Shown piece by piece: positions 1 through 11,278 of a DNA stretch of 64,000 bases (its first letter is position 1; the number at the start of each line of letters is the position of its first letter). The notes beneath the pieces are model-generated. The model saw nothing but the letters and a program-made list of their open reading frames with translations. It was not told the origin of the DNA and did no database searches. Both the position numbers and the translations under genes were made by a program. Origin of the DNA: Pelosinus fermentans JBW45 (lineage in GTDB: Bacteria; Bacillota; Negativicutes; DSM-13327); NCBI RefSeq assembly GCF_000271665.2, contig NZ_CP010978.1, positions 714,501 through 778,500 of the forward strand. The letters run 5' to 3'.

Positions 1-2239
<2,239 letters not shown>

Positions 2240-2242
2240 TAA

Positions 2243-2653
2243 ATGGCGAAAACAATTCGGCTGGATATTGTTACCCCAGAGAAAATGGCTTTTTCTGCTG
2301 AGGTTAGTATGGTGATTGCTCGGACGACAGCTGGGGATGTTGGTATTCTTCCAGGGCATGCTCCCCTGATTGCTGCATTGGCGATCTGGCCTCTTCGCAT
2401 CATTACAGATGGTGAAGAGATACCAATATCCATGTGTGGTGGCTTTATTGAGGTGCAGCCTGAAAAAATTACGATATTAGCAAATTGTGCGGAGCTTCCA
2501 GAGGAAATTGATGTTGAGCGGGCCGAAACGGCCAAAGCACGTGCACAGAGTCGTTTGCGTGATAGTAACTCAGACGTTGCTAGAGCGGAAGTCGCCCTCA
2601 AAAGAGCTATGGTTCGCTTGCGGGTTGCAGAGCATAATAAACATAAAATGTAA
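2243..2653 (+). CDS. atpC: ATP synthase F1 subunit epsilon
   Basis: Epsilon subunit of the F1 rotor, 136 aa, which couples gamma to the c-ring and damps ATP hydrolysis. The N-terminal beta-sandwich is recognisable (IRLDIVTPEKMAFSAEV, then GDVGILPGHAPLIAAL), followed by the two-helix C-terminal domain rich in Arg and Ala (ERAETAKARAQSRL). The AAAGGGG ribosome site overlaps the end of atpD and the start codon is 3 bp after the atpD stop, suggesting translational coupling. A clear terminator follows, so this is the last gene of the atp operon. Confidence 0.97.
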   Translation: MAKTIRLDIVTPEKMAFSAEVSMVIARTTAGDVGILPGHAPLIAALAIWPLRIITDGEEIPISMCGGFIEVQPEKITILANCAELPEEIDVERAETAKARAQSRLRDSNSDVARAEVALKRAMVRLRVAEHNKHKM

Positions 2654-2657
2654 ATCA

Positions 2658-2708
2658 AATACAAAAAGCAGACTGGGTAGTAAATGATACTCAGTCTGCT
2701 TTTTGTAT
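2658..2708 (+). terminator. Rho-independent terminator of the atp operon
   Basis: An inverted repeat pairs ACAAAAAGCAGACTG with CAGTCTGCTTTTTGT around a short loop. It has A-rich and T-rich flanks, so it could act in both directions. It lies 5 bp after the atpC stop. Confidence 0.85.
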
Positions 2709-2778
2709 ATCCCATCGAACAAGTGGCAAGAATAGGCATATAGAGTAAAAGATAACCTGCTTTTAAAGGATGGGAAGA

Positions 2779-3534
2779 ATGAATACTATTTTTAGATTGG
2801 GAGTAATAATCGGATGTTTATTGTTAGTCTTATTTGCTGCCGTAGGATATGCGCCTGCTGCCTCGTCAGAACCATTACCTGCCGCCATGAAAGCAACTGG
2901 CGCACAATTGGAGGAATACAGCATAAATGCATGGGTGAAATTGCCGCAAGACCATTACAGCGATGAGGAATTGCAAACGGTAGTAGTGCAAGTTATGGAG
3001 CAATTAGCAATGGACTCTAAAAGCGATGAGATAATTCATCAGCAAAGAAATAAAAATCGGATTGTAAAGGCGGAGCGCATTAGATCCGGCGATCATGTTG
3101 TTGTAATGGCTCAAGTTGTTCCCAACCAGAAAAATAGCGCAAGAGAAGAAGCATATCTAGTGATTAATATGGAGTCATTGACCAAAGAATATACCTCTAT
3201 TATCCTCTTACAAGAAAAAATAAATAGGATTGTTAAAAAAATTGGTGATTCACCAAGGATTAGCACTTGCTTGATTGGCTGGCTTGATGGTAAACTAATG
3301 GATGGAGAGTCAGAGAGTATGTTAAAAAGTGCTTTCTTGGCAATCGATGGTGCCATTGTTGATCAACTCCAGCAAGAACAGTATGTAAGTGTTACTGGTT
3401 TTTCTTCTGCAATTCAGGAGTATCTGCAAGTTGGCGGCAAAAAAATCAATATAAATATTGCAATTCGCTATAGTCAGTATGATAATCGTACCTATGTGAT
3501 TGTCGGGTCACCGATTATTACTCGGGAATACTAA
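2779..3534 (+). CDS. ywmB: YwmB-like secreted protein
   Basis: About 251 aa with an N-terminal signal or anchor sequence (IFRLGVIIGCLLLVLFAAVGYA). The remainder is hydrophilic and rich in Gln, Glu and Lys. I assign it to the YwmB family (named for a TATA-box-binding-protein-like fold; molecular function unknown) mainly by position: Bacillus ywmB also lies between the atp operon and murAA-spoIID. The sequence shows no catalytic motif. I chose ATG 2779 over the in-frame ATG 2770 because AAAGGA (2765-2770) is correctly spaced only for 2779. It has its own gap after the atp terminator, so it probably starts a new transcript with murA. Confidence 0.65.
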   Translation: MNTIFRLGVIIGCLLLVLFAAVGYAPAASSEPLPAAMKATGAQLEEYSINAWVKLPQDHYSDEELQTVVVQVMEQLAMDSKSDEIIHQQRNKNRIVKAERIRSGDHVVVMAQVVPNQKNSAREEAYLVINMESLTKEYTSIILLQEKINRIVKKIGDSPRISTCLIGWLDGKLMDGESESMLKSAFLAIDGAIVDQLQQEQYVSVTGFSSAIQEYLQVGGKKININIAIRYSQYDNRTYVIVGSPIITREY

Positions 3535-3597
3535 TTTGTAAAATTGAACTTTTTCTACAATCTATTTTTAGTAGTGTTTTTGGGAGGATATAACCTT

Positions 3598-4875
3598 ATG
3601 GAGAAATTAGTTATCCGCGGAGGTAACAAATTATACGGAACCATTAAAATTAGTGGAGCAAAGAATGCAGTGCTGCCTCTTATCGCGGCAACATTACTTG
3701 GTACATCACAAAGCACTCTTGAAGGCATACCTGATTTGGAAGATGTACGTACCTTTAGCCAAGTTCTTAAGCATTTAGGAGTAGCAGTAGAGTATAATAA
3801 AGAAGAGCAGATGATGTTTGTTGATAGCACGGTAATCAGCAGTTGCGAAGCACCTTATGAATTGGTGCGCAAAATGCGTGCTTCTTTTTTGATTATGGGT
3901 CCCTTGCTGGCTCGTTATGGGCATTCTAAGATATCCCTGCCAGGTGGCTGCGCCATTGGCACTCGTCCAATTGATTTGCATTTAAAAGGTTTTGAAGCAT
4001 TAGGTGCTAAAATTGATATCGGTCATGGATATATTGAAGCTACAGCGCCGAATGGCTTAATTGGAGCACGAATTTACTTGGATTTTCCTAGTGTAGGTGC
4101 TACAGAAAATATTATGATGGCAGCTAGTATGGCCAAAGGGCAGACAATTTTGGAAAATCCGGCTCATGAACCGGAAATTGTAGATTTAGCCAATTACTTA
4201 AATACCATGGGAGCAAATGTTCGGGGAGCAGGTACAAATGTAATCAAAATTGAAGGTGTACCTGAATTAAAAGGTAAAGTGTATGAAGTGATTCCTGATC
4301 GTATAGAAGCTGGAACTTATATGGTAGCAGCGGCTATGACAGGCGGCGACTTATATGTGGAAAATGCCTTGCCTGAGCATCTAAAGCCAGTGATTGCAAA
4401 ACTAAAAGAAGCGGGTGCGACCATTGAAGAGGATATAAATGGTATACGCGTTAAAAGTGATGGCAAGTTGCGAGCCATTGATATCAAAACCTTGCCGTAT
4501 CCTGGTTTTCCTACAGATATGCAAGCTCAATTTATGGCAATGACGACAGTATCTCAAGGGACAAGCGTAGTGAGTGAAACTGTATTTGAGAATCGTTTTA
4601 TGCATGTAGATGAACTAAAACGCATGGGGGCCAATATCAAAATTGATGGGCGAAGTGCAGTAGTCGAGGGAGTAGCGGCATTAACTGGCTGTCCAGTGAA
4701 AGCGACAGACCTTAGAGCCGGAGCTGCTTTAGTATTAGCAGGTTTAGTGGCTGAGGGGGAAACAGAAGTGGGATATCTTCATCACATTGACCGTGGCTAC
4801 GATGGTCTAGTAGAAAAATTATGCGGTGTTGGCGCCGATATCAAACGTGTTGGTACAGCAGAACCTAAAAAATAA
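3598..4875 (+). CDS. murA: UDP-N-acetylglucosamine 1-carboxyvinyltransferase
   Basis: MurA transfers enolpyruvate from PEP to UDP-GlcNAc, the first committed step of peptidoglycan synthesis, in the cytoplasm. It is about 425 aa. The active-site loop [15 protein letters not shown] is intact, with the PEP-binding, fosfomycin-sensitive cysteine at residue 118. The N-terminal [11 protein letters not shown] and the C-terminal [11 protein letters not shown] motifs are typical. I chose ATG 3598, preceded by GGGAGG at a 10-base spacing; the frame can be extended upstream to a TTG at 3544, but that has no ribosome site. Neighbours (ywmB, spoIID) match the murAA locus of Bacillus. Confidence 0.96.
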   Translation: MEKLVIRGGNKLYGTIKISGAKNAVLPLIAATLLGTSQSTLEGIPDLEDVRTFSQVLKHLGVAVEYNKEEQMMFVDSTVISSCEAPYELVRKMRASFLIMGPLLARYGHSKISLPGGCAIGTRPIDLHLKGFEALGAKIDIGHGYIEATAPNGLIGARIYLDFPSVGATENIMMAASMAKGQTILENPAHEPEIVDLANYLNTMGANVRGAGTNVIKIEGVPELKGKVYEVIPDRIEAGTYMVAAAMTGGDLYVENALPEHLKPVIAKLKEAGATIEEDINGIRVKSDGKLRAIDIKTLPYPGFPTDMQAQFMAMTTVSQGTSVVSETVFENRFMHVDELKRMGANIKIDGRSAVVEGVAALTGCPVKATDLRAGAALVLAGLVAEGETEVGYLHHIDRGYDGLVEKLCGVGADIKRVGTAEPKK

Positions 4876-4887
4876 ATAAACAAATTT

Positions 4888-4922
4888 AAAACTGGTGAGA
4901 CATTGTCTTGCCAGTTTTTTTT
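4888..4922 (+). terminator. Terminator after murA
   Basis: Stem AAAACTGG pairs with CCAGTTTT, with an inner AGAC/GTCT pairing, and ends in a run of eight T. It separates murA from the sporulation genes. Confidence 0.85.
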
Positions 4923-5011
4923 AGAAAAAACTTTTAATTCTCCATATTCTTTGCGCTTCAAAATGTTTTTTATTTATGTTCCCAAGGATGCGTTAATGAT
5001 TTGGTTCCCAG

Positions 5012-5040
5012 TCATACTTACCCCAGGCTTGGCATAGAAT
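5012..5040 (+). promoter_or_regulatory. Candidate sigma-E-type promoter for spoIID
   Basis: TCATACT at 5012-5018 and CATAGAAT at 5033-5040 are separated by 14 bases. They resemble the mother-cell sigma-E elements (about KMATATT and CATACANT). Bacillus spoIID is known to be sigma-E dependent. The match is by eye only. Confidence 0.5.
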
Positions 5041-5074
5041 GTAGTACTTATGTAGAGCAGGAGGAGGGGCATGT

Positions 5075-6067
5075 GTGAAGAAAGTACTAGCATGGACGGT
5101 TTTGTTGGTGCTGGTGTTGGTGATTGTTATTCCGATTCTAGTGATAGGCGGTTTTCACGGAGAGCCAAGGCAGGGTGGGAGTGCTAAAATGGCAAAAGGC
5201 GATCATATCATCATCAAAGTTTATTTTCATGAACAGCAGAAAATCGTTGAAATAAAGTTAGAAGAGTATTTAAAAGGTGTAGTAGCGGCAGAAATGCCTG
5301 CTGAATTTGAACTGGAAGCTTTGAAAGCCCAGGCAGTAGCAGCGCGGACTTATGCTGTGAAAAATATGACAGCCTTTGGCGGCAGTGGCCTGGCAGAACA
5401 GCCTGGTGCTGATGTGAGTACCGATTACAAGCAAGGTCAGGCATGGATAAATGAAGAGGCGCTAAAGAAACGCTGGGGGAGTAACTATGCGAAATTCTGG
5501 GATAAAATTAGCCAGGCAGTTGAGGAAACAAGTGGTGAAGTAGCTACTTATAATGGGGAATTCATTCAGGCGGTATATCATTCTACCAGTGGGGAAAAGA
5601 CAGCAAGTGCAAAAGAGGTATGGGGGTTTGATTATCCTTACTTACAAAGTGTACCCTGTACATGGGATCATAAATCTCCCCGATATTATGATAAAAAAGA
5701 ATTTTCTTTTGCTCAGGTGGAACAACTATTAGGTCCAGAAACGCAAGTCGTAGCTGCTATGCAAAATAATAGCAGTGGAGCTATGGCTATTTTGAATACC
5801 ACTGAATCTGGGCGAGTAGGCCAAATTCGCATTGGCAGCAAAGTATTCTCTGGGGCAGAGGTAAGGGAAAAACTGGATTTGCGCTCTAATAATTTTAATG
5901 TAGAGCTAAAAGACAATAAGATCGTTGTCAATACAATCGGTTATGGGCATGGTGTGGGTTTATGCCAATATGGAGCCAATGGTATGGCGAAAGAAGGCAT
6001 GGATTATCGGCAAATTATTACGAAATACTATACTGGCGTGGCTCTTAAGAATATAAACGCCTACTAA
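5075..6067 (+). CDS. spoIID: Stage II sporulation protein D (peptidoglycan lytic transglycosylase)
   Basis: SpoIID degrades peptidoglycan glycan strands ahead of the engulfing mother-cell membrane and works with SpoIIP and SpoIIM. The protein is 330 aa: one N-terminal membrane anchor (residues about 3-26, very Val/Leu rich) and an extracytoplasmic SpoIID domain. The stretch VVAAEMPAEFELEALKAQAV contains the probable catalytic Glu at residue 73. SSGEKTASAKEVWG and the C-terminal GYGHGVGLCQYGANGMA are further family signatures. It starts at a GTG behind GGAGGAGGGG; the ATG at 5071 is in another frame. A putative sigma-E promoter lies just upstream. Confidence 0.95.
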   Translation: MKKVLAWTVLLVLVLVIVIPILVIGGFHGEPRQGGSAKMAKGDHIIIKVYFHEQQKIVEIKLEEYLKGVVAAEMPAEFELEALKAQAVAARTYAVKNMTAFGGSGLAEQPGADVSTDYKQGQAWINEEALKKRWGSNYAKFWDKISQAVEETSGEVATYNGEFIQAVYHSTSGEKTASAKEVWGFDYPYLQSVPCTWDHKSPRYYDKKEFSFAQVEQLLGPETQVVAAMQNNSSGAMAILNTTESGRVGQIRIGSKVFSGAEVREKLDLRSNNFNVELKDNKIVVNTIGYGHGVGLCQYGANGMAKEGMDYRQIITKYYTGVALKNINAY

Positions 6068-6076
6068 TAGGAGACT

Positions 6077-6105
6077 GTTTAAAAAGAATTTTTATCGGAC
6101 ATACT
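6077..6105 (+). promoter_or_regulatory. Weak candidate forespore (sigma-F/G) promoter for the spoIIQ-like gene
   Basis: GTTTA at 6077-6081 and GGACATACT at 6097-6105 are 15 bases apart, similar to forespore promoter elements. The implied transcript start would be only about 10 bases before the start codon at 6123, so the leader would be very short. The assignment is tentative. Confidence 0.25.
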
Positions 6106-6122
6106 GAGTATGAGGTGATAGT

Positions 6123-6848
6123 ATGTCAAAATTAAAAATTCCTGCTTTCTCTTTTATCACGCTGCATTTAAAAAAAATAAATACAAGTTTATACAGACGA
6201 CGTTTTTATCGAGAGCAGATCCCCTTTAAAAGCCTGTATACTGGTGCATGCTTATTAATGCTGGCAAGTGTATTAGTAGCAGCTGTGTTTATAACGATAC
6301 ATAAGAAAGAGCTAAATATTGTTGTCATTCCCCAGCAGGATCAGGAAGAGCAAGTCTCTGCTCCTACTGGGGTATTGATCGTAGACGAGAAAGCGGCTTT
6401 ACCTCAAGAAGCAGCTTCGGCATCCGCGCCAGTGGCAAAAGGCCAGCTATCTACAGGGGATTCAGAACGTTTTCTAGGAGTAAAAGGTGAGATAAAAGTA
6501 AAGTTCGGCTGGTATTTACATCCATTGTATAACGATTGGCGTTATCATACAGGAATTGATGTAATAGGACGTAAGGGACAGAGCGTATCGGCCATACATA
6601 ATGGGCAGGTAACTGAAATATTCCAGGATGTAAATAGTGGATTGACCGTAGTGGTAAAACATAATAATTATCAAGTATACTATGGATCTCTTTTGAAGGT
6701 TGCCGTTGAAAAAGGAGACTTTATTCAAGCAGAACAAGAGATTGGCAAAATGGGCAGCTGTGATGCCGAACCATATGATCATTTACACTTAGCAATCAAA
6801 GAAAATGATGACTATGTAGATCCTTTACTGATAATAAACAAAGACTAA
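6123..6848 (+). CDS. spoIIQ: SpoIIQ-like M23 (LytM) peptidase-domain protein
   Basis: 241 aa: a basic cytoplasmic N-terminus, one membrane segment (about residues 39-60), a linker, then a LytM/M23 domain facing the intermembrane space. SpoIIQ spans the forespore membrane and joins SpoIIIAH in the engulfment channel. The metal ligands appear complete: HxxxD (H142, D146) and the final HLH (H220, H222). Bacillus SpoIIQ is known to have lost a ligand, whereas several clostridial versions keep all of them. The order spoIID-spoIIQ matches Bacillus. GAGGTG precedes ATG 6123. A general M23 endopeptidase is the alternative, but context favours SpoIIQ. Confidence 0.8.
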   Translation: MSKLKIPAFSFITLHLKKINTSLYRRRFYREQIPFKSLYTGACLLMLASVLVAAVFITIHKKELNIVVIPQQDQEEQVSAPTGVLIVDEKAALPQEAASASAPVAKGQLSTGDSERFLGVKGEIKVKFGWYLHPLYNDWRYHTGIDVIGRKGQSVSAIHNGQVTEIFQDVNSGLTVVVKHNNYQVYYGSLLKVAVEKGDFIQAEQEIGKMGSCDAEPYDHLHLAIKENDDYVDPLLIINKD

Positions 6849-6919
6849 GATTCTTATGGGCGTAATGTGACGCCAGTAGTATCAGTTCGTAAATGACAAG
6901 CGAATAAAAAAGTAGCCTT

Positions 6920-6946
6920 TAAAAAGCACAGTAGTGCTTTTTTTTA
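6920..6946 (+). terminator. Terminator after the spoIIQ-like gene
   Basis: AAAAAGCAC pairs with GTGCTTTTT around AGTA and continues into a T run. Confidence 0.85.
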
Positions 6947-7000
6947 TTTTGTCCGCATATATATATGTTAGCAAAGCAAGGGTGAGGGGGCAGAAAGGTT

Positions 7001-7267
7001 ATGAAGGATTATATCCGTAAAAGGGTATTGGACATTTGTCAGCACATTTTGGAGAGTAAGCATACGGTGCGGCAATCAGCCATAGTGTTTGGGGTAAGTA
7101 AAAGTACGGTGCATAAGGATATGATAGAAAGATTGCCGCTTGTGAATAAAAAAATGGCAAACCGTGTAAGGGTGATATTGGAGCAAAATAAGGCGGAACG
7201 TCATATTCGCGGTGGAGAAGCCACACGAAAAAAATATAAGGAAGCGGGAGAAAATAGCAAAAAATAA
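7001..7267 (+). CDS. spoIIID: Sporulation transcription factor SpoIIID
   Basis: 88-aa DNA-binding protein, the family's usual size. SpoIIID is a mother-cell regulator that switches genes of the sigma-E regulon on or off. The helix-turn-helix is at about residues 24-46 (RQSAIVFGVSKSTVHKDM), followed by RLPLVNKKMANRVRVILEQN and a very basic tail (HIRGGEATRKKYKEA) characteristic of the family. AAAGG lies 7 bases before the ATG. As in Bacillus, it is followed by mbl. Confidence 0.96.
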   Translation: MKDYIRKRVLDICQHILESKHTVRQSAIVFGVSKSTVHKDMIERLPLVNKKMANRVRVILEQNKAERHIRGGEATRKKYKEAGENSKK

Positions 7268-7327
7268 AGGATTTTTTTTATTCATGTAGAATGGAAACAA
7301 GTGAAACTATTTTTTAAGGCGTTAATT

Positions 7328-7368
7328 AACCACAAAGGCATAGTTGTATTTTCTTAGTCTTTGTGGTT
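7328..7368 (+). repeat. Short inverted copy of the CTTTG-type intergenic repeat
   Basis: AACCACAAAG (7328-7337) pairs perfectly with CTTTGTGGTT (7359-7368). These ends match the longer CTTTG-type repeats elsewhere in the window, so this looks like a shortened copy. It may also end the spoIIID transcript. Confidence 0.6.
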
Positions 7369-7418
7369 TAAATAAAAACTAAAGAATGGACAAGTAGGAG
7401 TAGGAGAGGGGATTATTC

Positions 7419-8447
7419 ATGTTTGGAATGTCAATGGACATTGGTGTAGATCTAGGGACTGCCAACGTTTTGGTGTACATAAAAGGTAAAGGGATTGTAT
7501 TGCGAGAGCCATCAGTAGTGGCGATCGATCGTGATTCCAATACAGTATTGGCCGTAGGAGAAGAGGCGCGTCGAATGCTTGGACGAACTCCCGGCAACAT
7601 TATTGCTATTCGGCCACTACGAGAAGGCGTCATTGCAGATTATGATACTACGGAAAGCATGCTGCGTCATTTTATTAGCAAAGTCGTTCCCAAGAACTTC
7701 TTTTTTAAACCTCGCATCATGGTTTGTATACCTTCCGGTGTCACAACAGTTGAAAAACGGGCAGTACTAGAGGCTGCAGTGCAGGCTGGTGCTAAAAAGA
7801 CCTATTTGATTGAAGAACCCTTAGCTGCAGCTCTTGGTGCAGGATTAGATATTTCAGAACCATTTGGTTCTATGGTGGTTGATATTGGCGGCGGCACGAC
7901 GGATGTAGCAGTATTAAGTTTGGGCGGTATTGTAGTGAGTGAATCATTGCGAATTGGCGGAGATAAGTTCGATGAGGCTTTAGTGCGTTATGTGAAACGA
8001 GAATATAACGTGATGATTGGTGAGCGCACTGCGGAACAGATCAAAGTTACCATTGGTACAGCATTGGTCTCAGGACGTAATGAAAGTATGGAAATTCGCG
8101 GACGGGATTTAGTCTCTGGCTTGCCGAAAACATTACGTATTACATCAGCTGAAACCTTCGATGCATTAAATGAGTCTGTGTCCTTGATTGTTCAACGGGT
8201 GAAAACGGTACTGGAAATCACTCCTCCTGAATTGTCATCTGACATTATGGATCGGGGCATTGTCATGACTGGCGGTGGTTCGATGCTTTATGGTTTGGAC
8301 AAGTTGATTCAGCAAGAGACTGGTATTCCTACCTATTTAGCAGAAGATCCCCTTTCTTGCGTGGCATTAGGTACAGGAAAAGCCTTGGATTCATTAGGCA
8401 CGTTAGAAGATAGTCTGACAACATTAAAAAGAGGCAGTATCGCCTAA
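7419..8447 (+). CDS. mbl: MreB-family actin-like cell-shape protein (Mbl)
   Basis: 342-aa bacterial actin that forms membrane-bound filaments and guides the elongation peptidoglycan machinery. ATP-binding motifs are clear: GVDLGTANVLVYIKGKGIV near the N-terminus, VVDIGGGTTDVAVLSLGG in the middle and MTGGGSMLYGLDKL near the end. I name it mbl rather than mreB because it lies directly after spoIIID and before flagellar basal-body genes, as mbl does in Bacillus, and not in an mreBCD operon. ATG 7419 follows GGAGAGGGG and gives the expected short N-terminus. Confidence 0.9.
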   Translation: MFGMSMDIGVDLGTANVLVYIKGKGIVLREPSVVAIDRDSNTVLAVGEEARRMLGRTPGNIIAIRPLREGVIADYDTTESMLRHFISKVVPKNFFFKPRIMVCIPSGVTTVEKRAVLEAAVQAGAKKTYLIEEPLAAALGAGLDISEPFGSMVVDIGGGTTDVAVLSLGGIVVSESLRIGGDKFDEALVRYVKREYNVMIGERTAEQIKVTIGTALVSGRNESMEIRGRDLVSGLPKTLRITSAETFDALNESVSLIVQRVKTVLEITPPELSSDIMDRGIVMTGGGSMLYGLDKLIQQETGIPTYLAEDPLSCVALGTGKALDSLGTLEDSLTTLKRGSIA

Positions 8448-8495
8448 TGAAGCGGTGCTCGTAAAATTTTTGAGAATGAAAAAGGGAGTGATTAC

Positions 8496-9239
8496 ATGAT
8501 TCGCGGTTTATATACAGCTGCTTCTGGTATGCTTGCAGAGGCAGAACGTATTGATGTTACCTCCAATAATTTAGCAAATGCTAATACTGCTGGATTTAAA
8601 AAGGATGTGGCTGTTACTAAAGATTTTGCTAACATTTTAATTTCTCGCGTTAATGATGGCGGGGAAGCTCCTGTTATTGGTGGTATGGGAACTGGGGTGT
8701 TAGTGGATGAAGTGGCAACGATGCATACTGGCGGTTCTATAAGAACTACGGGGAATGCCTTTGACTTAGCAATTGAAGGAAGAGGTTTTTTTGCCGTGCA
8801 AACTCCTCAGGGATTGCGATATACACGTAATGGTACTTTTGCAAAAAGCACACGAAACCAATTAGTTACAAGTGATGGATATCAGGTATTAGGAGAAAAT
8901 GGTCCGATTACGATCGATGGCAATAAAATGTCGGTTGACGAAAATGGACGCGTAATTGTTGATAATGAGGTAGTAGGACAGCTGAGAATGGAAGAATTTT
9001 CCGATGAAAAACAGCTTTCCAAGGAAGGATCGAGTCTGTTTGCTGCAGCCCAAGGTGCACAAGCGCAGCCAGCGACTGGTAGTGTAATACAAGGAGCCTT
9101 AGAAATGTCTAACGTGAACGTTGTTGGGGAAATGGTGAATTTGATTACTAATTATCGTTCCTATGAAATAAATGCTAAAGTAGTACGTTCTCATGATGAT
9201 TTATTGGGAAAGGCTGCCAATGATATCGCAAAACTATAA
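8496..9239 (+). CDS. flgF: Flagellar basal-body rod protein (FlgF/FlhO type)
   Basis: 247-aa axial rod protein, exported by the flagellar type III system without a cleaved signal. The N-terminus (MIRGLYTAASGMLAEAERID, then SNNLANANTAGFKK) and the C-terminus (EMVNLITNYRSYEINAKVV) are the paired helices that form the rod coiled coil. FAVQTPQGLRYTRNGTF is the standard middle motif. It corresponds in position to flhO, which follows mbl in Bacillus. flgG follows after 184 bp. Confidence 0.93.
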   Translation: MIRGLYTAASGMLAEAERIDVTSNNLANANTAGFKKDVAVTKDFANILISRVNDGGEAPVIGGMGTGVLVDEVATMHTGGSIRTTGNAFDLAIEGRGFFAVQTPQGLRYTRNGTFAKSTRNQLVTSDGYQVLGENGPITIDGNKMSVDENGRVIVDNEVVGQLRMEEFSDEKQLSKEGSSLFAAAQGAQAQPATGSVIQGALEMSNVNVVGEMVNLITNYRSYEINAKVVRSHDDLLGKAANDIAKL

Positions 9240-9423
9240 AACTTTATTTTTTATTTAAGATTTTGCTCTATTGTGGCGATATTATAAGTAGGATTAGTTA
9301 AGGTCCTACTGTTATAATTTAGTATACATATGTGGAGTTAATGTTTATGTTTTACAATTAAGTTTGATATCGGGTAAGGTTTTTAGCAATATATTTCATG
9401 TGATTAGGGAGGATTTTTAGACT

Positions 9424-10212
9424 ATGATGAGATCATTATGGACTGCTGCGTCAGGAATGGTTGCCCAACAGGCGAACATTGATGTGGTTTCCAATAACTT
9501 GGCAAATGTTAATACGACAGGATTTAAAAAGAGTCGCTCAGATTTTGAAGATTTAATGTATCAAACCATGAGACAATCGGGGAGCGCCACTGGTGCAGAT
9601 ACTCAATTACCTACTGGAATCCAATTGGGTAGCGGGGTACGCCAAGTAGCTACTCAAAAAATTTATACTCAAGGTCCGACTCAATCAACTGGTAATGATC
9701 TTGACATGACGATAGAAGGAGATGGCTTCTTTCAAATAACTATGGCTGATGGAACAATTAATTACACGCGTGATGGTGCATTTAAACGAGACGATCAGGG
9801 AAGAATTGTCACTTCGGAAGGATATCCTCTAGAACCAGCCATTACCATTCCGGAAGGTTCTTCTAAGATTGAAATATCGTCTGATGGTCGCGTTTCAGCT
9901 CAGTTAGCAGGTCAGAATGCATCGCAAGAATTAGGACAAATACAGCTTGTTAAATTTGTAAATCCTGCAGGTCTGGATAGCACCGGACATAACCTGCTAA
10001 AAGAGACTGCAGCTTCAGGAACTCCGGTTGCCAGTGATCCCGGGGTGGATGGAACAGGAACAATTATGCAAAAATATTTAGAAATGTCTAATGTTCAAGT
10101 TGTAGAAGAAATGGTGAATATGATTGTAGCGCAGAGGGCTTATGAAATTAATTCAAAGGCCATTACTACATCAGATAATATGCTGGAACAAGCTGCTAAC
10201 TTGAAACGCTAG
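9424..10212 (+). CDS. flgG: Flagellar distal rod protein FlgG
   Basis: 262 aa, the standard FlgG length. FlgG builds the distal rod that crosses the periplasm. The N-terminal MMRSLWTAASGMVAQQANID, SNNLANVNTTGFKKSR, and the FlgG-type DFEDLMYQTMRQ insertion separate it from FlgF. The C-terminal EMVNMIVAQRAYEINSKAI is typical. GGGAGG precedes two adjacent ATG codons (9424, 9427). It corresponds in position to Bacillus flhP, but here flgA and the ring genes follow, which fits a rod that must pass an outer membrane. Confidence 0.95.
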   Translation: MMRSLWTAASGMVAQQANIDVVSNNLANVNTTGFKKSRSDFEDLMYQTMRQSGSATGADTQLPTGIQLGSGVRQVATQKIYTQGPTQSTGNDLDMTIEGDGFFQITMADGTINYTRDGAFKRDDQGRIVTSEGYPLEPAITIPEGSSKIEISSDGRVSAQLAGQNASQELGQIQLVKFVNPAGLDSTGHNLLKETAASGTPVASDPGVDGTGTIMQKYLEMSNVQVVEEMVNMIVAQRAYEINSKAITTSDNMLEQAANLKR

Positions 10213-10221
10213 GTGAAAGCA

Positions 10222-11217
10222 ATGAGTAAGAGAGTGTGTTTGCTTATCTTATTCCAAATTTGCTTATTGATACGTTCGGTTTTTGCTGAGAGTACAGTAG
10301 TCGTCTTTGATGAGCAGGTCAGAGTGAGTGGCGCCGCAGTCATCAACCTTGGACAATTAGCTAAGATCAGCGGGGATGACGAGGAAAACAATCAAAAACT
10401 GCGTCAGCTGAAGATTGGTGATGCACCTGTTCCAGGCAGCAGTTTTGTGTTAACCAAAGAAGTCATCAATATGCGATTGGCGGCAGCGGGGATTGATTTA
10501 GCAAGTGCTATGTGGATTATTCCTGATCGTGTGACTGTGATTGGTGACTCGCAGGTTATAAGTGCGCAAACATTGCTTGATAAAGGAACAAACACTATTC
10601 GGGATCAAGTGGGACCTAATGTGAAATATGATGATTTACATATATTTTATGTTGGACGTGAACAAGATGTAACAGTACCTGTGGGGAATGTTGCTCTATC
10701 CGCGTCTTTACCTTATGGGATTCGTTATAATACTCCCACTACGGTAATGATTTCTATAAGTGTGGATGGACAAGCTGTTACCAAAGTGGGTCTGAGATTT
10801 AAGGTGAATTTATATCGTCTGGTAACGGTGGCAGCCCGTCAAGTGAATGCCCGTGAGATCTTTACTGAAGATGATTTGCGGTATGAGCGGATGGATACGG
10901 GACAAATTGCAGCGGGTTTTATTACCGATAAGAACAAGTTACTCGGATTAATGGCCAGACGCTTAATAACTCCAGGTATGGTGATAAGCGATTCCATGGT
11001 AAATAAGCCTGTAATCGTTAAACGGGGCAATATGGTAACTCTAACTGCTTTTATTGGCAATATAGAAGTAATAGCCTCGGGGCAGGCTATGCAGGACGGC
11101 TATGAAAATCAATTGATCCGCATTAAAAATGTCAGCTCTAATAAAATTGTTTTGGGTAAGGTTATTGATGAAGACAAGGTGCAAGTAGTAACATATAAGA
11201 GTGCTTCTGCCTCTTAA
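10222..11217 (+). CDS. flgA: Flagellar P-ring assembly chaperone FlgA
   Basis: About 331 aa with a signal peptide (KRVCLLILFQICLLIRSVFA). FlgA is a periplasmic chaperone that helps FlgI polymerise into the P ring. The C-terminal half contains a SAF-like domain (AREIFTEDDLRYERMDTGQI, LGLMARRLITPGMVI, VKRGNMVTL), the FlgA signature. I start at ATG 10222 because AGGTGA at 10211-10216 serves as its ribosome site; the in-frame GTG at 10213 lies inside that site. The ribosome site overlaps the flgG stop codon, so the two genes are probably co-translated. Confidence 0.92.
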   Translation: MSKRVCLLILFQICLLIRSVFAESTVVVFDEQVRVSGAAVINLGQLAKISGDDEENNQKLRQLKIGDAPVPGSSFVLTKEVINMRLAAAGIDLASAMWIIPDRVTVIGDSQVISAQTLLDKGTNTIRDQVGPNVKYDDLHIFYVGREQDVTVPVGNVALSASLPYGIRYNTPTTVMISISVDGQAVTKVGLRFKVNLYRLVTVAARQVNAREIFTEDDLRYERMDTGQIAAGFITDKNKLLGLMARRLITPGMVISDSMVNKPVIVKRGNMVTLTAFIGNIEVIASGQAMQDGYENQLIRIKNVSSNKIVLGKVIDEDKVQVVTYKSASAS

Positions 11218-11278
11218 AAAATAGTTGCTTTGGATGAATAAAATTTCGTAGAGTGAGTAGAAAGTGAAGGTGTAGAAT

